Shown here in pieces: positions 35,694-45,455 of a DNA stretch of 46,455 nucleotides. The first letter of the stretch is position 1, and the number at the start of each line of letters is the position of its first letter. The translations under genes and the position numbers were made by a program. The notes under the pieces are model-generated. The model did no database searches, was not told where the DNA came from, and saw only the letters and a program-made list of their open reading frames with translations. Source of the stretch: Bacteroidetes bacterium HGW-Bacteroidetes-21 (lineage in GTDB: Bacteria; Bacteroidota; Bacteroidia; Bacteroidales; GWA2-32-17); contig PHDH01000004.1 in assembly GCA_002840935.1 (NCBI GenBank), positions 1 to 46,455 on the forward strand, written 5' to 3'.

Positions 35694-38009
35694 ATGGCAG
35701 AAAACCTTGTTATCGTAGAATCACCTGCAAAAGCCAAAACCATTGAAAAGTATCTAGGTAAAGGCTTTTTAGTTTTATCCAGTTTCGGGCATATTCGTGA
35801 TCTTTCTAAAAAGAAAATCGGAGTTGATATTGAAAAAAATTTTACTCCCAACTATGAAATTGATCCTCGAAAGAAGAAACAGGTAACCGAATTACAAAAG
35901 CAGGTAAGTGAGGCAAAAGTTGTCTGGCTAGCAACCGATGAAGACCGTGAAGGAGAGGCTATCGCGTGGCATTTGTATGAAGTATTAAAGCTTAAAAAAG
36001 CGAATTCTCATAGAATAACTTTTAATGAGATTACAAAGGACGCAATAAAAAATGCTATAGAGAATCCACGCGAAATAAATATTGCGTTAGTAGATGCTCA
36101 ACAGGCAAGACGTATTCTCGATCGTTTGGTCGGTTTCGAACTTTCGCCTGTATTATGGAAAAAAGTTAAACCAAAACTTTCTGCCGGAAGAGTCCAGTCG
36201 GTGACTGTTCGTCTTATTGTTGAAAAGGAACGTGAGATAAGAGCTTTCGAATCAGTTTCATCTTATAAGGTATCAGCTCTTTTTTCTGGAAAAGACAGTA
36301 AAGGAAAAAAGTTTGAGCTAAAAACCGATTTGCAGAAAAATTTTCCCGAAGCAAAACAAGCCAATGAATTTCTGGAAAAATGTAAAAAAAGTAAGTATAA
36401 TGTAAAAGAAATTCATATACGACCCGCGACTAAGTCGCCTGCACCTCCCTTTACAACTTCCACTTTGCAACAGGAAGCCAGTCGGAAACTGGGCTTTTCT
36501 GTTTCACAGACAATGTTGCTGGCGCAAAAATTATACGAATCGGGGTTTATTACCTATATGAGAACCGATTCCGTTCACCTTTCCAATACTGCAATTTCAG
36601 GTGCTAAAAATGAAGTAATAGATCAATACGGTGAAGAGTTTTCTAAAACCCGACAGTTCCAGACTAAAACAAAGGGTGCTCAGGAAGCGCATGAAGCGAT
36701 CCGCCCCACCTCTTTTGAGCGTCACACGATTGGAGGAACCAGCAATGAAAAAAGAATTTATGATTTGATTTGGAAACGATCTATTGCATCTCAAATGGCT
36801 GAAGCTCAGATCGAGAAAACAACTATTTCTATTGAGATATCAGAGTATAAAGATTCTCTTTTTCAAGCTCATGGTGAAGTAATTCGCTTTGATGGATTCT
36901 TGAAAGTGTATCGTGAATCGACTGATGACGAGGGAGATGCTAATGAGAACACTATGCTGCCTCCCATGGAAAAAGGTCAGGAACTCGAAAGAATTGTTAT
37001 TACAGCCACACAGAAATATACTCAACAGCCCTACAGATATACCGAAGCCAGTCTGGTAAAAAAACTCGAAGAGTTAGGTATTGGTCGACCTTCAACATAT
37101 GCTCCAATAATTTCAACGGTTCAGGATCGTGGATATGTAGAAAAAGGGGATATTATTGGTATTGAAAAGCAAGTTGAGATTCATACATTGACAGATGATA
37201 AGATTGTCTCTTCAAAGAAAAAAGAAAACTATGGTTTTGAGAAGTCAAAACTAAGACCTACGGATATGGGAAAGGCTGTAACTGACTTTCTGCAGAACCA
37301 TTTTCCGGATATTATGGATTATCAGTTTACAGCTTCTGTAGAAAAGGAATTTGACCAGATTGCAGAAGGAAACCTGGTGTGGAATACAATGATTTCAACT
37401 TTCTATACTCAGTTTCATCCAAAAGTAATTAATGCGATGGATGTAAAAGAGAAGAAAGTTGGAGAACGTTTGCTGGGTAATGATCCTGTAACGGGTTTGC
37501 CGGTATATGTTAAAATTGGCCGTTTTGGTCCATTTGTTCAGTTGGGCGAATCACAAACCGAAGAAAAACCTCGTTTTGCCAGTCTGCCTAAGGGTTTCGA
37601 AATGGATCAAGTGACGCTGGAGGAAGCAATGTCATTTCTTGCTTATCCCAGAGATCTGGGTAAAATAAACGACGAACCTGTATCGGTTAATATTGGAAGA
37701 TTTGGACCCTATGTATATTTTGAGAAAAAGTATTTCTCACTAGCCAAAACAGATGATCCCGGAACCATTACGCTGGACAGAGCTCAAGAGTTGATCACCG
37801 AAAAAAGGGAAAAAGACGAGAAAAGTCTCATCATTTCTTTTCCTGAAGATTTGGAAATAAAAGTGTTGAATGGCAAATACGGCCCCTATATTTCTTATAA
37901 AAAAGCCAATTTTAAAATTCCCAAAGGAAAGCCGGCAGAACAATTAACCTATGCCGAAGCCATAGATATTATTAATAAAGGTCCTGTAAAAAATAAAAGA
38001 AAAAAATGA
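35694..38009 (+). CDS. topA: DNA topoisomerase I
   Basis: A 771-residue type IA topoisomerase that relaxes negative supercoils. The Toprim domain shows VIVESPAKAKTIEKYLG, SSFGHIRDL and TDEDREGEAIAWHL. The active-site tyrosine is in GFITYMRTDS (near residue 285-290). Late domain blocks include GIGRPSTYAPIISTVQDRGYVEK. The C-terminus carries repeated GRFGPFVQLGE / GRFGPYVYFEKK / GKYGPYISYKK units in place of zinc-finger motifs, as is usual for Bacteroidota. Its stop overlaps the next gene by four bases (ATGA). Confidence 0.97.
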   Translation: MAENLVIVESPAKAKTIEKYLGKGFLVLSSFGHIRDLSKKKIGVDIEKNFTPNYEIDPRKKKQVTELQKQVSEAKVVWLATDEDREGEAIAWHLYEVLKLKKANSHRITFNEITKDAIKNAIENPREINIALVDAQQARRILDRLVGFELSPVLWKKVKPKLSAGRVQSVTVRLIVEKEREIRAFESVSSYKVSALFSGKDSKGKKFELKTDLQKNFPEAKQANEFLEKCKKSKYNVKEIHIRPATKSPAPPFTTSTLQQEASRKLGFSVSQTMLLAQKLYESGFITYMRTDSVHLSNTAISGAKNEVIDQYGEEFSKTRQFQTKTKGAQEAHEAIRPTSFERHTIGGTSNEKRIYDLIWKRSIASQMAEAQIEKTTISIEISEYKDSLFQAHGEVIRFDGFLKVYRESTDDEGDANENTMLPPMEKGQELERIVITATQKYTQQPYRYTEASLVKKLEELGIGRPSTYAPIISTVQDRGYVEKGDIIGIEKQVEIHTLTDDKIVSSKKKENYGFEKSKLRPTDMGKAVTDFLQNHFPDIMDYQFTASVEKEFDQIAEGNLVWNTMISTFYTQFHPKVINAMDVKEKKVGERLLGNDPVTGLPVYVKIGRFGPFVQLGESQTEEKPRFASLPKGFEMDQVTLEEAMSFLAYPRDLGKINDEPVSVNIGRFGPYVYFEKKYFSLAKTDDPGTITLDRAQELITEKREKDEKSLIISFPEDLEIKVLNGKYGPYISYKKANFKIPKGKPAEQLTYAEAIDIINKGPVKNKRKK

Positions 38010-39139
38010 GTCTTTTTGCTGACTTTGTTCCAGTAGGCCAGCTTTTTTTGAAAAGCAAGGATTCCGGAAAGGTCATCGACAGTATTTATTTTGTCGGTCA
38101 GGATAATGATATTGATGATATTCCTGCTGGTGCTGTGGTTTTATTCTCAGTTCAAAAACCCCAACTGGCAGATATGGTGGATACTTTTCCAATAAGGATC
38201 CGAAAAAGATTTTATGATTTGTATTTGCCTTCAGAATTACCAATCAGAATATACGATCTGGGAGTTTTTTTTACAGGCAATAATAAATCAAAAACCCTGA
38301 CAAATGTCATAAATCATCTAATTTCCAAAAAGATAACTATACTTTTGATTTCAGCCGAGAATCATATACATACATTATTATATAAGGGGCTAGAAAAAGC
38401 ATTAAAATCAGTCAGTATAACAGAAGCATCCACTTTACTTCCTTTTAGTGAAAGTCATCATGAAGAGATAGAACAACCTTCCTGGTTAAAAATGATTATT
38501 ACGAAACAGGGAAACAAATTATTTAATTTCTCTAATTTGGGAATGCAGGCATTTTTAAATCCGCAAGAGAATCAGGATTTGTTTCGCAAACTATTATTTG
38601 ATTCAACCCGCATGGGCGCATTGCAACATGATATTAATATAGCCGAACCTACTGTTCGAGATGCCGATCTTTTTATTTGGGATATGAATATCGTAAAAGC
38701 TTCTGATGCTCCCGGAGTATTGAAGCCCAATCCCAATGGTCTTAGTGGGTTTGATGCTTGCCGGTTTTCTCGTTTTGCTGGTATTGCTGAGAGAAATAAG
38801 ATATTTTGCATAAATAATATAGGGGAGCATGATGACGATGCAATGGTAACATCTTTCCTGATAGCTCAAATGTTCTGGTTTTATATGGAGGCATTTTTTA
38901 GTCGCATGAATGAATCCCCAAAGCTTAATCACAAAGACTTTAATACTTTTGTTGTTGAAAGTGAAAAAGAAGGGACTTTTATTTTTCTTCAAAGTCGTAT
39001 TTCCGATAGGTGGTGGGTATTGCTAGATCGGCAGAATGGGAAAAAAATGACGATTTCTTGTCTAAAAAAGGATTATATCGATATGACAGAAGGGGAAATT
39101 CCCGAAAGAATGATGCGATTTCTCAATAAAATATCATAG
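38006..39139 (+). CDS. Degenerate arginase/formimidoylglutamase-family protein
   Basis: 377 residues, translationally coupled to topA (ATGA overlap). The later stretch DADLFIWDMNIVKASDAPGVLKPNPNGLSGFDAC aligns by eye with the ureohydrolase motif SxDxDxxDPxxAPG...NGL. Yet the second Asp is Asn (Asn228) and DP is lost. The GGDHS position appears as SAENH (~116-120), and I find no DAHxD motif. The dimanganese site is therefore mostly missing and the protein is probably not an active hydrolase. Similar proteins next to the gldK-type T9SS operon are familiar in Bacteroidota, suggesting a conserved non-enzymatic role. This placement is from memory and motif reading, not from a database search. Confidence 0.65.
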   Translation: MSLFADFVPVGQLFLKSKDSGKVIDSIYFVGQDNDIDDIPAGAVVLFSVQKPQLADMVDTFPIRIRKRFYDLYLPSELPIRIYDLGVFFTGNNKSKTLTNVINHLISKKITILLISAENHIHTLLYKGLEKALKSVSITEASTLLPFSESHHEEIEQPSWLKMIITKQGNKLFNFSNLGMQAFLNPQENQDLFRKLLFDSTRMGALQHDINIAEPTVRDADLFIWDMNIVKASDAPGVLKPNPNGLSGFDACRFSRFAGIAERNKIFCINNIGEHDDDAMVTSFLIAQMFWFYMEAFFSRMNESPKLNHKDFNTFVVESEKEGTFIFLQSRISDRWWVLLDRQNGKKMTISCLKKDYIDMTEGEIPERMMRFLNKIS

Positions 39140-39302
39140 CGTAGAACCCTGTTTGCCTGTTGTTTATAAAAATGTTTCAAAAAGGCACATATTTTTTAGC
39201 ATATTTATTTTTAGAATTTTAAACTTTTTTATAATTTTAGCGTAAAAGTGGAAGGTTTAAAATTATCAACAATTGGTGTTAATAAAATTTGGTTTAGAAA
39301 AA

Positions 39303-39310
39303 TATTTTTG
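39303..39310 (+). promoter_or_regulatory. -7 promoter box of the T9SS core operon
   Basis: TATTTTTG matches TAnnTTTG, about 48 bases before the porP ATG. It lies in a 219-base AT-rich gap after the ureohydrolase-like gene. TTG trinucleotides upstream are not at the usual 19-20-base spacing. Confidence 0.5.
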
Positions 39311-39358
39311 CTTACTTTACCGTTTTCAAAGAAGAAAAGGTAATATTATTGGATAAAT

Positions 39359-40303
39359 ATGAGAAAAAGTTTAATACTTTTATTTGTCATTGTGTGTGTG
39401 AATCAGATGTTTGCACAACAGGACCCACAGTTTAGCCTTAATTCATACAACCATTTGGCAGTGAATCCTGGTTTTGCCGGTCTTAACAACGCAATTTGTG
39501 TTTCTGCGATTAACAGAAATCAATGGATGGGTTTTGAAGGCAGGCCCGTTTCAACTTGTTTGGCTGCACATATGCCTTTGAAGGATATCAACAGTGGTGT
39601 AGGAATCAATATTGTACAGGATAAACATGGTTTTAATAAAGATTTTCATTTTAATGCGGCTTATTCGTATCACGTCGCTGTAGGTGATGGATTGTTAGGT
39701 TTAGGATTAGGCATTGGGATGCTTCAGAAAGCTTTTGACGGTCAGGATTTAAAATCTCCATTATCCCTCGAAGATCCTAATGCTAATGTTTATTTAGATC
39801 CAGCTATTCCTCACAGCGAAAGCAAAGTGGTTTTTGATGCAAATTTTGGTGCTTTTTACAGAGCAAAAGATTTTTATGTAGGACTTTCTACAACACATCT
39901 TACTCAGCCACAGGTTAAGTTGGATGCTGGCAAGAATCCTTTTGTAAGGAGACATTATTATATTGCAGCCGCCTATTTTTGGCAGCTACCCGATCCGCAA
40001 TTTGAGCTCAGACCATCGATATTTCTTAAATATGATGGAGCAACAGCTCAGTACGATGTAAATGCTACCCTTATCTATAACAAGCAGTTTTGGGGTGGGG
40101 TTACTTATCGTTTTGGAGATGCCGTTGTAGCCATGGTTGGATATAATACACAAATGGATTTAGGTTTTGGGTTAGCATATGATATTACACTTTCTTCACT
40201 ACGTTCATATCAAAGTGGTTCCATTGAGTTAATGGTTCGCTATTGCTTCAGCGTTAAGAAAGCAGGAGGTCCGGGTTCTTATAAAAGTGTTAGATTCTTA
40301 TAA
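39359..40303 (+). CDS. porP: Type IX secretion outer-membrane protein PorP/SprF
   Basis: 314 residues with signal peptide MRKSLILLFVIVCVNQMFAQ, then the family opening DPQFSLNSYNHLAVNPGFAGLNN and an alternating beta-strand pattern to the end (outer-membrane barrel). PorP/SprF proteins bind the PorK-PorN ring and are linked to cargo attachment. First gene of the porP-porK-porL-porM-porN operon, the order known from Porphyromonas. Confidence 0.93.
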   Translation: MRKSLILLFVIVCVNQMFAQQDPQFSLNSYNHLAVNPGFAGLNNAICVSAINRNQWMGFEGRPVSTCLAAHMPLKDINSGVGINIVQDKHGFNKDFHFNAAYSYHVAVGDGLLGLGLGIGMLQKAFDGQDLKSPLSLEDPNANVYLDPAIPHSESKVVFDANFGAFYRAKDFYVGLSTTHLTQPQVKLDAGKNPFVRRHYYIAAAYFWQLPDPQFELRPSIFLKYDGATAQYDVNATLIYNKQFWGGVTYRFGDAVVAMVGYNTQMDLGFGLAYDITLSSLRSYQSGSIELMVRYCFSVKKAGGPGSYKSVRFL

Positions 40304-40340
40304 TATGATAACAAAACAATTTCACATACTGGGAGGTAAT

Positions 40341-41738
40341 ATGAGAAATTTAGTTCTGTTTTTTATAACAGCAGCCGTTTTAAGTAGTTGTACTACGGGT
40401 AACGGAGAATTAATTGGTGTTCAGGACAGAGAAGTCTGGTATGAACCGCAGCCTTATGGAATGTTATTCGTTTCACAAGGGAGTTATAATATGGGACCCA
40501 ACGATCAGGATGTCCCATGGGCTATGACAGCAGAGACAAAAACGGTTTCTGTTGCATCCTTTTGGATGGATGAGACGGAAATCATTAATAATGAGTATCG
40601 TCAGTTTGTCTTTTGGGTACGTGATTCTATTGCCCGTAAACTGTTGGGTGCTCAGATTGATGAGTTTCTCATTCAAGAAGATGTCTATGGGGAAGAGATA
40701 AATCCCCCATTTCTTGATTGGACTGTCAGACTGCAGTGGGACGGAGATGAGCAAAGAGAAATCCTGAACGAAATGTATTATCGTACAGAGGAAAGATTTT
40801 ATCGCAGAAAAGAAATTGATACCCGTAAATTAAATTATGAGTATTGGAGAATTGACTTAAAACAAGCTGCGAAGAAATACGATTTTAATAATGAATATAG
40901 ACGTGCTTGGAATGCCGATGAGGAAAAATATGAAGGTGAATTTACGGACTATAACTACAAAAGTCCTACTCGTGGCCAAAGAATTCCTGTAAAAGACAGA
41001 GCATCCTATATTATTAGAGATGTAGTAAATGTTTATCCAGATACACTTTGTTGGGTAGGAGACTTTACTTACTCATACAACGAGCCTTATGCTAAGATGT
41101 ATTTCTGGCATCCCGCATATGATATTTATCCTGTTGTAGGTGTGTCATGGCGTCAGGCACGCGCATTCTGCGTATGGAGAACTCAATTACTGAATGGATT
41201 TCTTAACGAAAGTGGAGAAACTTTTGTACAGGATTACCGTTTACCTACCGAATCAGAATGGGAATACGCTTCACGCGGTGGACTCAAACAGGCCATGTAT
41301 CCCTGGGGAGGTTATTATACCAGCAATTATAAAGGATGCTATGTTGCAAACTTTAAACCTTTGCGCGGAAACTATCCTGCTGATGGTGGATTTTATCCTC
41401 TGATGGTTGCTCATTACGATCCTAACGAATGGGGTCTCTATGATATGGGTGGAAATGTAGCAGAATGGACATCTAACGCTTTTGATGAATCCGCTTATGT
41501 ATGGTCAGATGACCTTAATCCGGATTATGAATATGAATGTTTACCTAATGATCCTCCGGTGCTGAAACGTAAAGTAGTTCGTGGCGGTTCATGGAAAGAT
41601 ATAAGCTATTATATGCAGTGTGGTACCCGTACTTATGAGTACATGGATACTGCCAAATCTTACATCGGATTCCGTACTGTAAGATCATATTTGGGCCGCG
41701 ACTTTAATGACGCAGGATCTGGCTCACAGGTTTATTAA
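40341..41738 (+). CDS. porK: Type IX secretion lipoprotein PorK/GldK
   Basis: I start at the ATG at 40341 because it gives a clean lipoprotein signal (MRNLVLFFITAAVLSSC, Cys17) and has a GGGAGG Shine-Dalgarno-like sequence eight bases before it. The track start at 40287 is a GTG inside porP. The protein is then 465 residues. It has a formylglycine-generating-enzyme (FGE-sulfatase) fold, seen in SYNMGPNDQD, FWMDETEIINNEYRQFV, YRLPTESEWEYASRGG, GLYDMGGNVAEWTSNAF and KVVRGGSWKD. In the T9SS it is structural, forming the periplasmic ring with PorN at the outer membrane. Confidence 0.95.
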   Translation: MRNLVLFFITAAVLSSCTTGNGELIGVQDREVWYEPQPYGMLFVSQGSYNMGPNDQDVPWAMTAETKTVSVASFWMDETEIINNEYRQFVFWVRDSIARKLLGAQIDEFLIQEDVYGEEINPPFLDWTVRLQWDGDEQREILNEMYYRTEERFYRRKEIDTRKLNYEYWRIDLKQAAKKYDFNNEYRRAWNADEEKYEGEFTDYNYKSPTRGQRIPVKDRASYIIRDVVNVYPDTLCWVGDFTYSYNEPYAKMYFWHPAYDIYPVVGVSWRQARAFCVWRTQLLNGFLNESGETFVQDYRLPTESEWEYASRGGLKQAMYPWGGYYTSNYKGCYVANFKPLRGNYPADGGFYPLMVAHYDPNEWGLYDMGGNVAEWTSNAFDESAYVWSDDLNPDYEYECLPNDPPVLKRKVVRGGSWKDISYYMQCGTRTYEYMDTAKSYIGFRTVRSYLGRDFNDAGSGSQVY

Positions 41739-41785
41739 TTGAAAAAAGTATCAAACAATAAGTCTTAACCAAAAAACAAAGAATT

Positions 41786-42817
41786 ATGGGATTTAACATT
41801 ACTGAAATTGTTCAAACCAGAGGGTGGAAACTTTTTATGGCAAAAGTATACGGTTGGGGGGCAGCTGTAGTACTTGTAGGAGCTATGTTTAAAATTATGC
41901 ACTGGCCGGGTGCAGGTCCAATGCTTGTCGTTGGTCTTAGCGTTGAGGCGTTCATCTTTTTTACTTCAGCTTTCGAACCTCTTCATGAGGAATATGACTG
42001 GAGTCTTGTTTATCCCGAATTAGCAGGAATGCACGAAGAAATTGAAGATACAGTAGATCTGAAAAAACCCAATTCTAAACAATCTGCTTTAGAAAAATTC
42101 GACGAACTGCTTAATAGTGCACAGATTTCACCCGAATTATTTAATAAATTAGGTAATGGACTGCGTGACTTAAATCAGACAACCGAAAAATTAGCTGACG
42201 TTTCGAATGCTACTGCTGCTACAAATAATTATGTAGCTAACTTTGAAAAAGCCAGTATGAAAGTAAATGAGTTTGCAGACATTTATGGTCAGTCAGCTCA
42301 GGTTCTGAATAGTTCAGCCAGTACATTAGCCGGCTCCTATCAGAAAACATCTGATATACTTACCACATCTACCGAAAAATTTGCTACCACACTTGTTGGT
42401 GCTGGTAATGATGCAACCAAAATTTTCAGTGAATCTTTTGAAAATGTATCAGAAAAGATTAAAACTGCTGGTGCTGATATGGCAAATTCTTATGGTAAGA
42501 TTTCTGAAAGTCTGAATAATGATTTCAATGCTATTACCGCTGGATCAAAATCATATTCAGATCAGTTAATGGGAATTACTAAGAACTTAACAGCACTTAA
42601 TGCTGTATATGAACTGCAGTTGCAAGGCTCTAATGAACATATGGAATCAGCTAAGAAACTTTTCGGTGGTATGGAAGAAATCATGGAAAATATGAAATCT
42701 TCTGTTGATGATGTGAAACGTTACCGCGACGAAGTTTCAAAACTCGGCAATAATCTGTCAGCAATGAATACCATTTATGGTAATATGTTGTCGGCAATGA
42801 ATTTTCCGAAACAATAA
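41786..42817 (+). CDS. porL: Type IX secretion inner-membrane motor protein PorL/GldL
   Basis: 343 residues. Two transmembrane helices near the N-terminus (WGAAVVLVGAMFKIMHWPGAGPMLVVGLSVEAFIFFTSAF) include the conserved glutamate in VEAFIFF, proposed to carry protons through the motor. The rest is a long helical cytosolic domain with many Ala, Ser and Asn repeats. With PorM it forms the proton-driven motor powering secretion (and gliding in motile species). Confidence 0.95.
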   Translation: MGFNITEIVQTRGWKLFMAKVYGWGAAVVLVGAMFKIMHWPGAGPMLVVGLSVEAFIFFTSAFEPLHEEYDWSLVYPELAGMHEEIEDTVDLKKPNSKQSALEKFDELLNSAQISPELFNKLGNGLRDLNQTTEKLADVSNATAATNNYVANFEKASMKVNEFADIYGQSAQVLNSSASTLAGSYQKTSDILTTSTEKFATTLVGAGNDATKIFSESFENVSEKIKTAGADMANSYGKISESLNNDFNAITAGSKSYSDQLMGITKNLTALNAVYELQLQGSNEHMESAKKLFGGMEEIMENMKSSVDDVKRYRDEVSKLGNNLSAMNTIYGNMLSAMNFPKQ

Positions 42818-42860
42818 ATGATGTATTCCGAATGTTTTATTAATAAAGAGTTGATGTAAT

Positions 42861-44522
42861 ATGGGTGCCACGAATTGTCCAGAAACGCCGCGTCAGAAGA
42901 TGATAGGTATGATGTACCTGATGCTTACCTGTATGCTCGCGTTAAATATTTCGAAGGAAGTTCTGAATGCTTTTATTGTTGTAAATGAGGGTCTTGTTAA
43001 AACTAATGAAGTGTTTGAGCAGAAAAATGCATATATGTATAATGCATTAGATAAAGCTAAAGCAAACAATCCAGAAAAAGCAGGACCTGCCGCAAGCAAC
43101 GCACAAAAAGCAAAAGAATATTCCGAAGAACTAGATAAATATATTCAAGAACTCAAAATTGAATTATTTATGGCTGCCGATGGTTGTACAAGAGAAGTTG
43201 CCATGACAGCAAATATTAAAGATCTCCAGTCAAAAGATAATGTTGATAGACCTCACTTTATTCTTATTGGCGAGAGTGTAGATGGATCGAGTGGTAAAGC
43301 AAGAGTGCTCAAAAATAAATTGAATGAGTATAAAGATAAATTAATTGCTTTATTGAAAGATCCAAAAATTGACATTCCTAATAAACCAAAGGAAATTGAA
43401 GATTTAGGAGATTTAGGTATTGATACAAAAGATAATCCTAATGCTTCACCAGATAAACCTTTCGAAAAATATTGGGAAACCAATACTTTTGGAGAAATTC
43501 CTTTGGCCGCTGTTATTACTATGTTAACACAGGTTCAGAATCAGGTTAAGAATGCTGAAGCTACAATTGTTAACAAACTTTTAGGCTCCATTGGTGCCAG
43601 TGACTTTAAATTTGATACTATTGCTCCTCGTATTGTTCCCCGCTCAAATTATATTGTATCGGGTGATAGTTACGAAGCTGAATTGTTTATTGCTGCTTTT
43701 AGTACCACAGATATACCCAGAATTCTCGTTGGTAGTGGATTTGATTCAACTAAGGGCGAATTAACCGGAACTATTGACTCTGTTCCTGTTGTGAGAGGTG
43801 TAGGAAAATACAGTGTAGGTAGTCCTGGTATTGGTGCTCACTCATTTTCAGCTGTAATTCAGGTTAAGAATCCTGTAACTGGAGAATTTAAAAGTTATCC
43901 TATAAAATCAGGTGGAAGCTATGATTTAGAATACATGGTGGCAAAACCTCAGGCAGTAATTTCTCCTACAAAAATGAACGTTTTGTACATTGGTGTGGAT
44001 AATCCAATTGATATTTCTGTTTCAGGTTTCCGTGCCGATCAGATCAATGCAAATATTTCACAGGGAAGTCTTGGAAAATCTGGTACTGGTTATGTTGCCA
44101 GAGTTAAATCTCCAGGTAAATGTAATATCAGTGTTAGTGTAAAAGACGACAAAGGGACTTCACGTAGTATGGGTAGTATGGAATTCCGTGTAAAACGCGT
44201 TCCAGATCCAGTGCCAAAGGTTGCTAACATGAAGGGTGGATCTATTTCAAAGAGTCTGCTTGTTAGCCAAACTGGTGTTAAGGCTGACTTGGAAAACTTC
44301 GACTTTGACCTGAAATTTGATGTTGTTGGTTTCTCGGTTGAGGCTACGATTAAAGGATTTTCCGAATCAAAAACATCAACAGGTGCAAGATTTACTCCTG
44401 AACAAATTTCATTGATTAATAAAGTAGCTATAGGTCAGAGTGTTTATATTGCTGATGTAAAAGCAAGAAAACCCGATGGTACTGTTGCTAATATCGGAAC
44501 AATAAAATTTAAGCTTCAATAA
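42861..44522 (+). CDS. porM: Type IX secretion motor protein PorM/GldM
   Basis: 553 residues. The start GATNCPETPRQKMIGMMYLMLTCMLALNISKEVLNAFIVVNEGL holds the single transmembrane helix that enters the PorL pentamer, with the conserved Arg before it. The remainder is a long periplasmic shaft of an initial helical domain and several beta domains, expected to touch the PorKN ring. Length is near the family norm. Confidence 0.96.
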   Translation: MGATNCPETPRQKMIGMMYLMLTCMLALNISKEVLNAFIVVNEGLVKTNEVFEQKNAYMYNALDKAKANNPEKAGPAASNAQKAKEYSEELDKYIQELKIELFMAADGCTREVAMTANIKDLQSKDNVDRPHFILIGESVDGSSGKARVLKNKLNEYKDKLIALLKDPKIDIPNKPKEIEDLGDLGIDTKDNPNASPDKPFEKYWETNTFGEIPLAAVITMLTQVQNQVKNAEATIVNKLLGSIGASDFKFDTIAPRIVPRSNYIVSGDSYEAELFIAAFSTTDIPRILVGSGFDSTKGELTGTIDSVPVVRGVGKYSVGSPGIGAHSFSAVIQVKNPVTGEFKSYPIKSGGSYDLEYMVAKPQAVISPTKMNVLYIGVDNPIDISVSGFRADQINANISQGSLGKSGTGYVARVKSPGKCNISVSVKDDKGTSRSMGSMEFRVKRVPDPVPKVANMKGGSISKSLLVSQTGVKADLENFDFDLKFDVVGFSVEATIKGFSESKTSTGARFTPEQISLINKVAIGQSVYIADVKARKPDGTVANIGTIKFKLQ

Positions 44523-44533
44523 ACAATAATGTT

Positions 44534-45415
44534 ATGAAAAAGCTGATTGTCATTCTCTCGTTCGCTTTCCTGTTGCCGGTCACTATGACTTTTGCGCAGC
44601 AGAAGGAGCCTACCGTTCTGGATGGTATTTACGTAAAGGAACATGTTCCTGCCAGAAAACCAGTTCCCTATCATCATCTCCGCGAGGCAGACCAGATGTG
44701 GAACAAAAAAATATGGCGCATGATCGATTTACGTGAAAAAATCAATCATCCTTTGTTTTATCCTTTGGTTAAAACCGACGACAGATATAGCTTGATTGCA
44801 TTGATTATGGCTTCTGTTGAAAGTGGTGATCTTGAGGTATATGACACCGGAGATGACGAGTTTACAACACCCATGACAATCGGACAAATTGATGCAAATT
44901 TTGATGCTATTGCAGATACACAGTATGTAGATGATGTTGAAACAGGAGAGTCTAAACAGACTATTATTCCTGGCGTTAGAAATAATGCAGAAGTAACACG
45001 TCTCATGATGAAAGAAATATGGTACTTCGATAAGCAGCGCTCTATGTTGGAAGTTCGTATTGTTGGTCTTTGTCCAATTCGCATGGCTCCTCCGAAACAA
45101 GCTATCGGAGAAGAAGTGTCAGATGCTGATGAAGAAAAAGAATTAACACCTAAAAAAGTACTGTGGGTATATTTCCCGGCGGTGCGTCCAATTCTTGCTA
45201 ACCACGAAGTGTTTAATCCCTTTAACGATGCCGAAAGAAGAACTTTTGACGACATCTTTTTCAAAAGAAGATTTAATAGTTATATTTTTGCCGAAACGAA
45301 TGTCTATGATAACCGTATCATTGGAGAATATCGTTATGGCTTAGATGCACTGTTGGAGTCTGACAAGATAAAAGATTGGATGTTCAGAATCGAGCACGAT
45401 CTTTGGGAATTCTAA
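44534..45415 (+). CDS. porN: Type IX secretion protein PorN/GldN
   Basis: 293 residues with signal peptide MKKLIVILSFAFLLPVTMTFAQ. The family text MWNKKIWRMIDLREKINHPLFYP, MMKEIWYFDKQRSMLEVRIVGLCPIRM and NPFNDAERRTFDDIFFKRRFNSYIFAETNVYDNRIIGEY is clear. It forms the periplasmic ring with PorK. Last gene of the operon, with a strong terminator nine bases after the stop. Confidence 0.95.
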   Translation: MKKLIVILSFAFLLPVTMTFAQQKEPTVLDGIYVKEHVPARKPVPYHHLREADQMWNKKIWRMIDLREKINHPLFYPLVKTDDRYSLIALIMASVESGDLEVYDTGDDEFTTPMTIGQIDANFDAIADTQYVDDVETGESKQTIIPGVRNNAEVTRLMMKEIWYFDKQRSMLEVRIVGLCPIRMAPPKQAIGEEVSDADEEKELTPKKVLWVYFPAVRPILANHEVFNPFNDAERRTFDDIFFKRRFNSYIFAETNVYDNRIIGEYRYGLDALLESDKIKDWMFRIEHDLWEF

Positions 45416-45426
45416 AAATAATAGTA

Positions 45427-45455
45427 AAATCCCGCCCAAAAGGCGGGATTTTTTT
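45427..45455 (+). terminator. Terminator of the T9SS core operon
   Basis: AAATCCCGCC (45427-45436) pairs with GGCGGGATTT (45442-45451) around a five-base loop, followed by T. The last T is directly before the ATG of the next ORF. Confidence 0.92.

Noticed and set aside
44758-45264. 168-residue minus-strand ORF
   Set aside because: It lies wholly antisense to porN, and the Ser/Thr-rich text is typical of a shadow frame.
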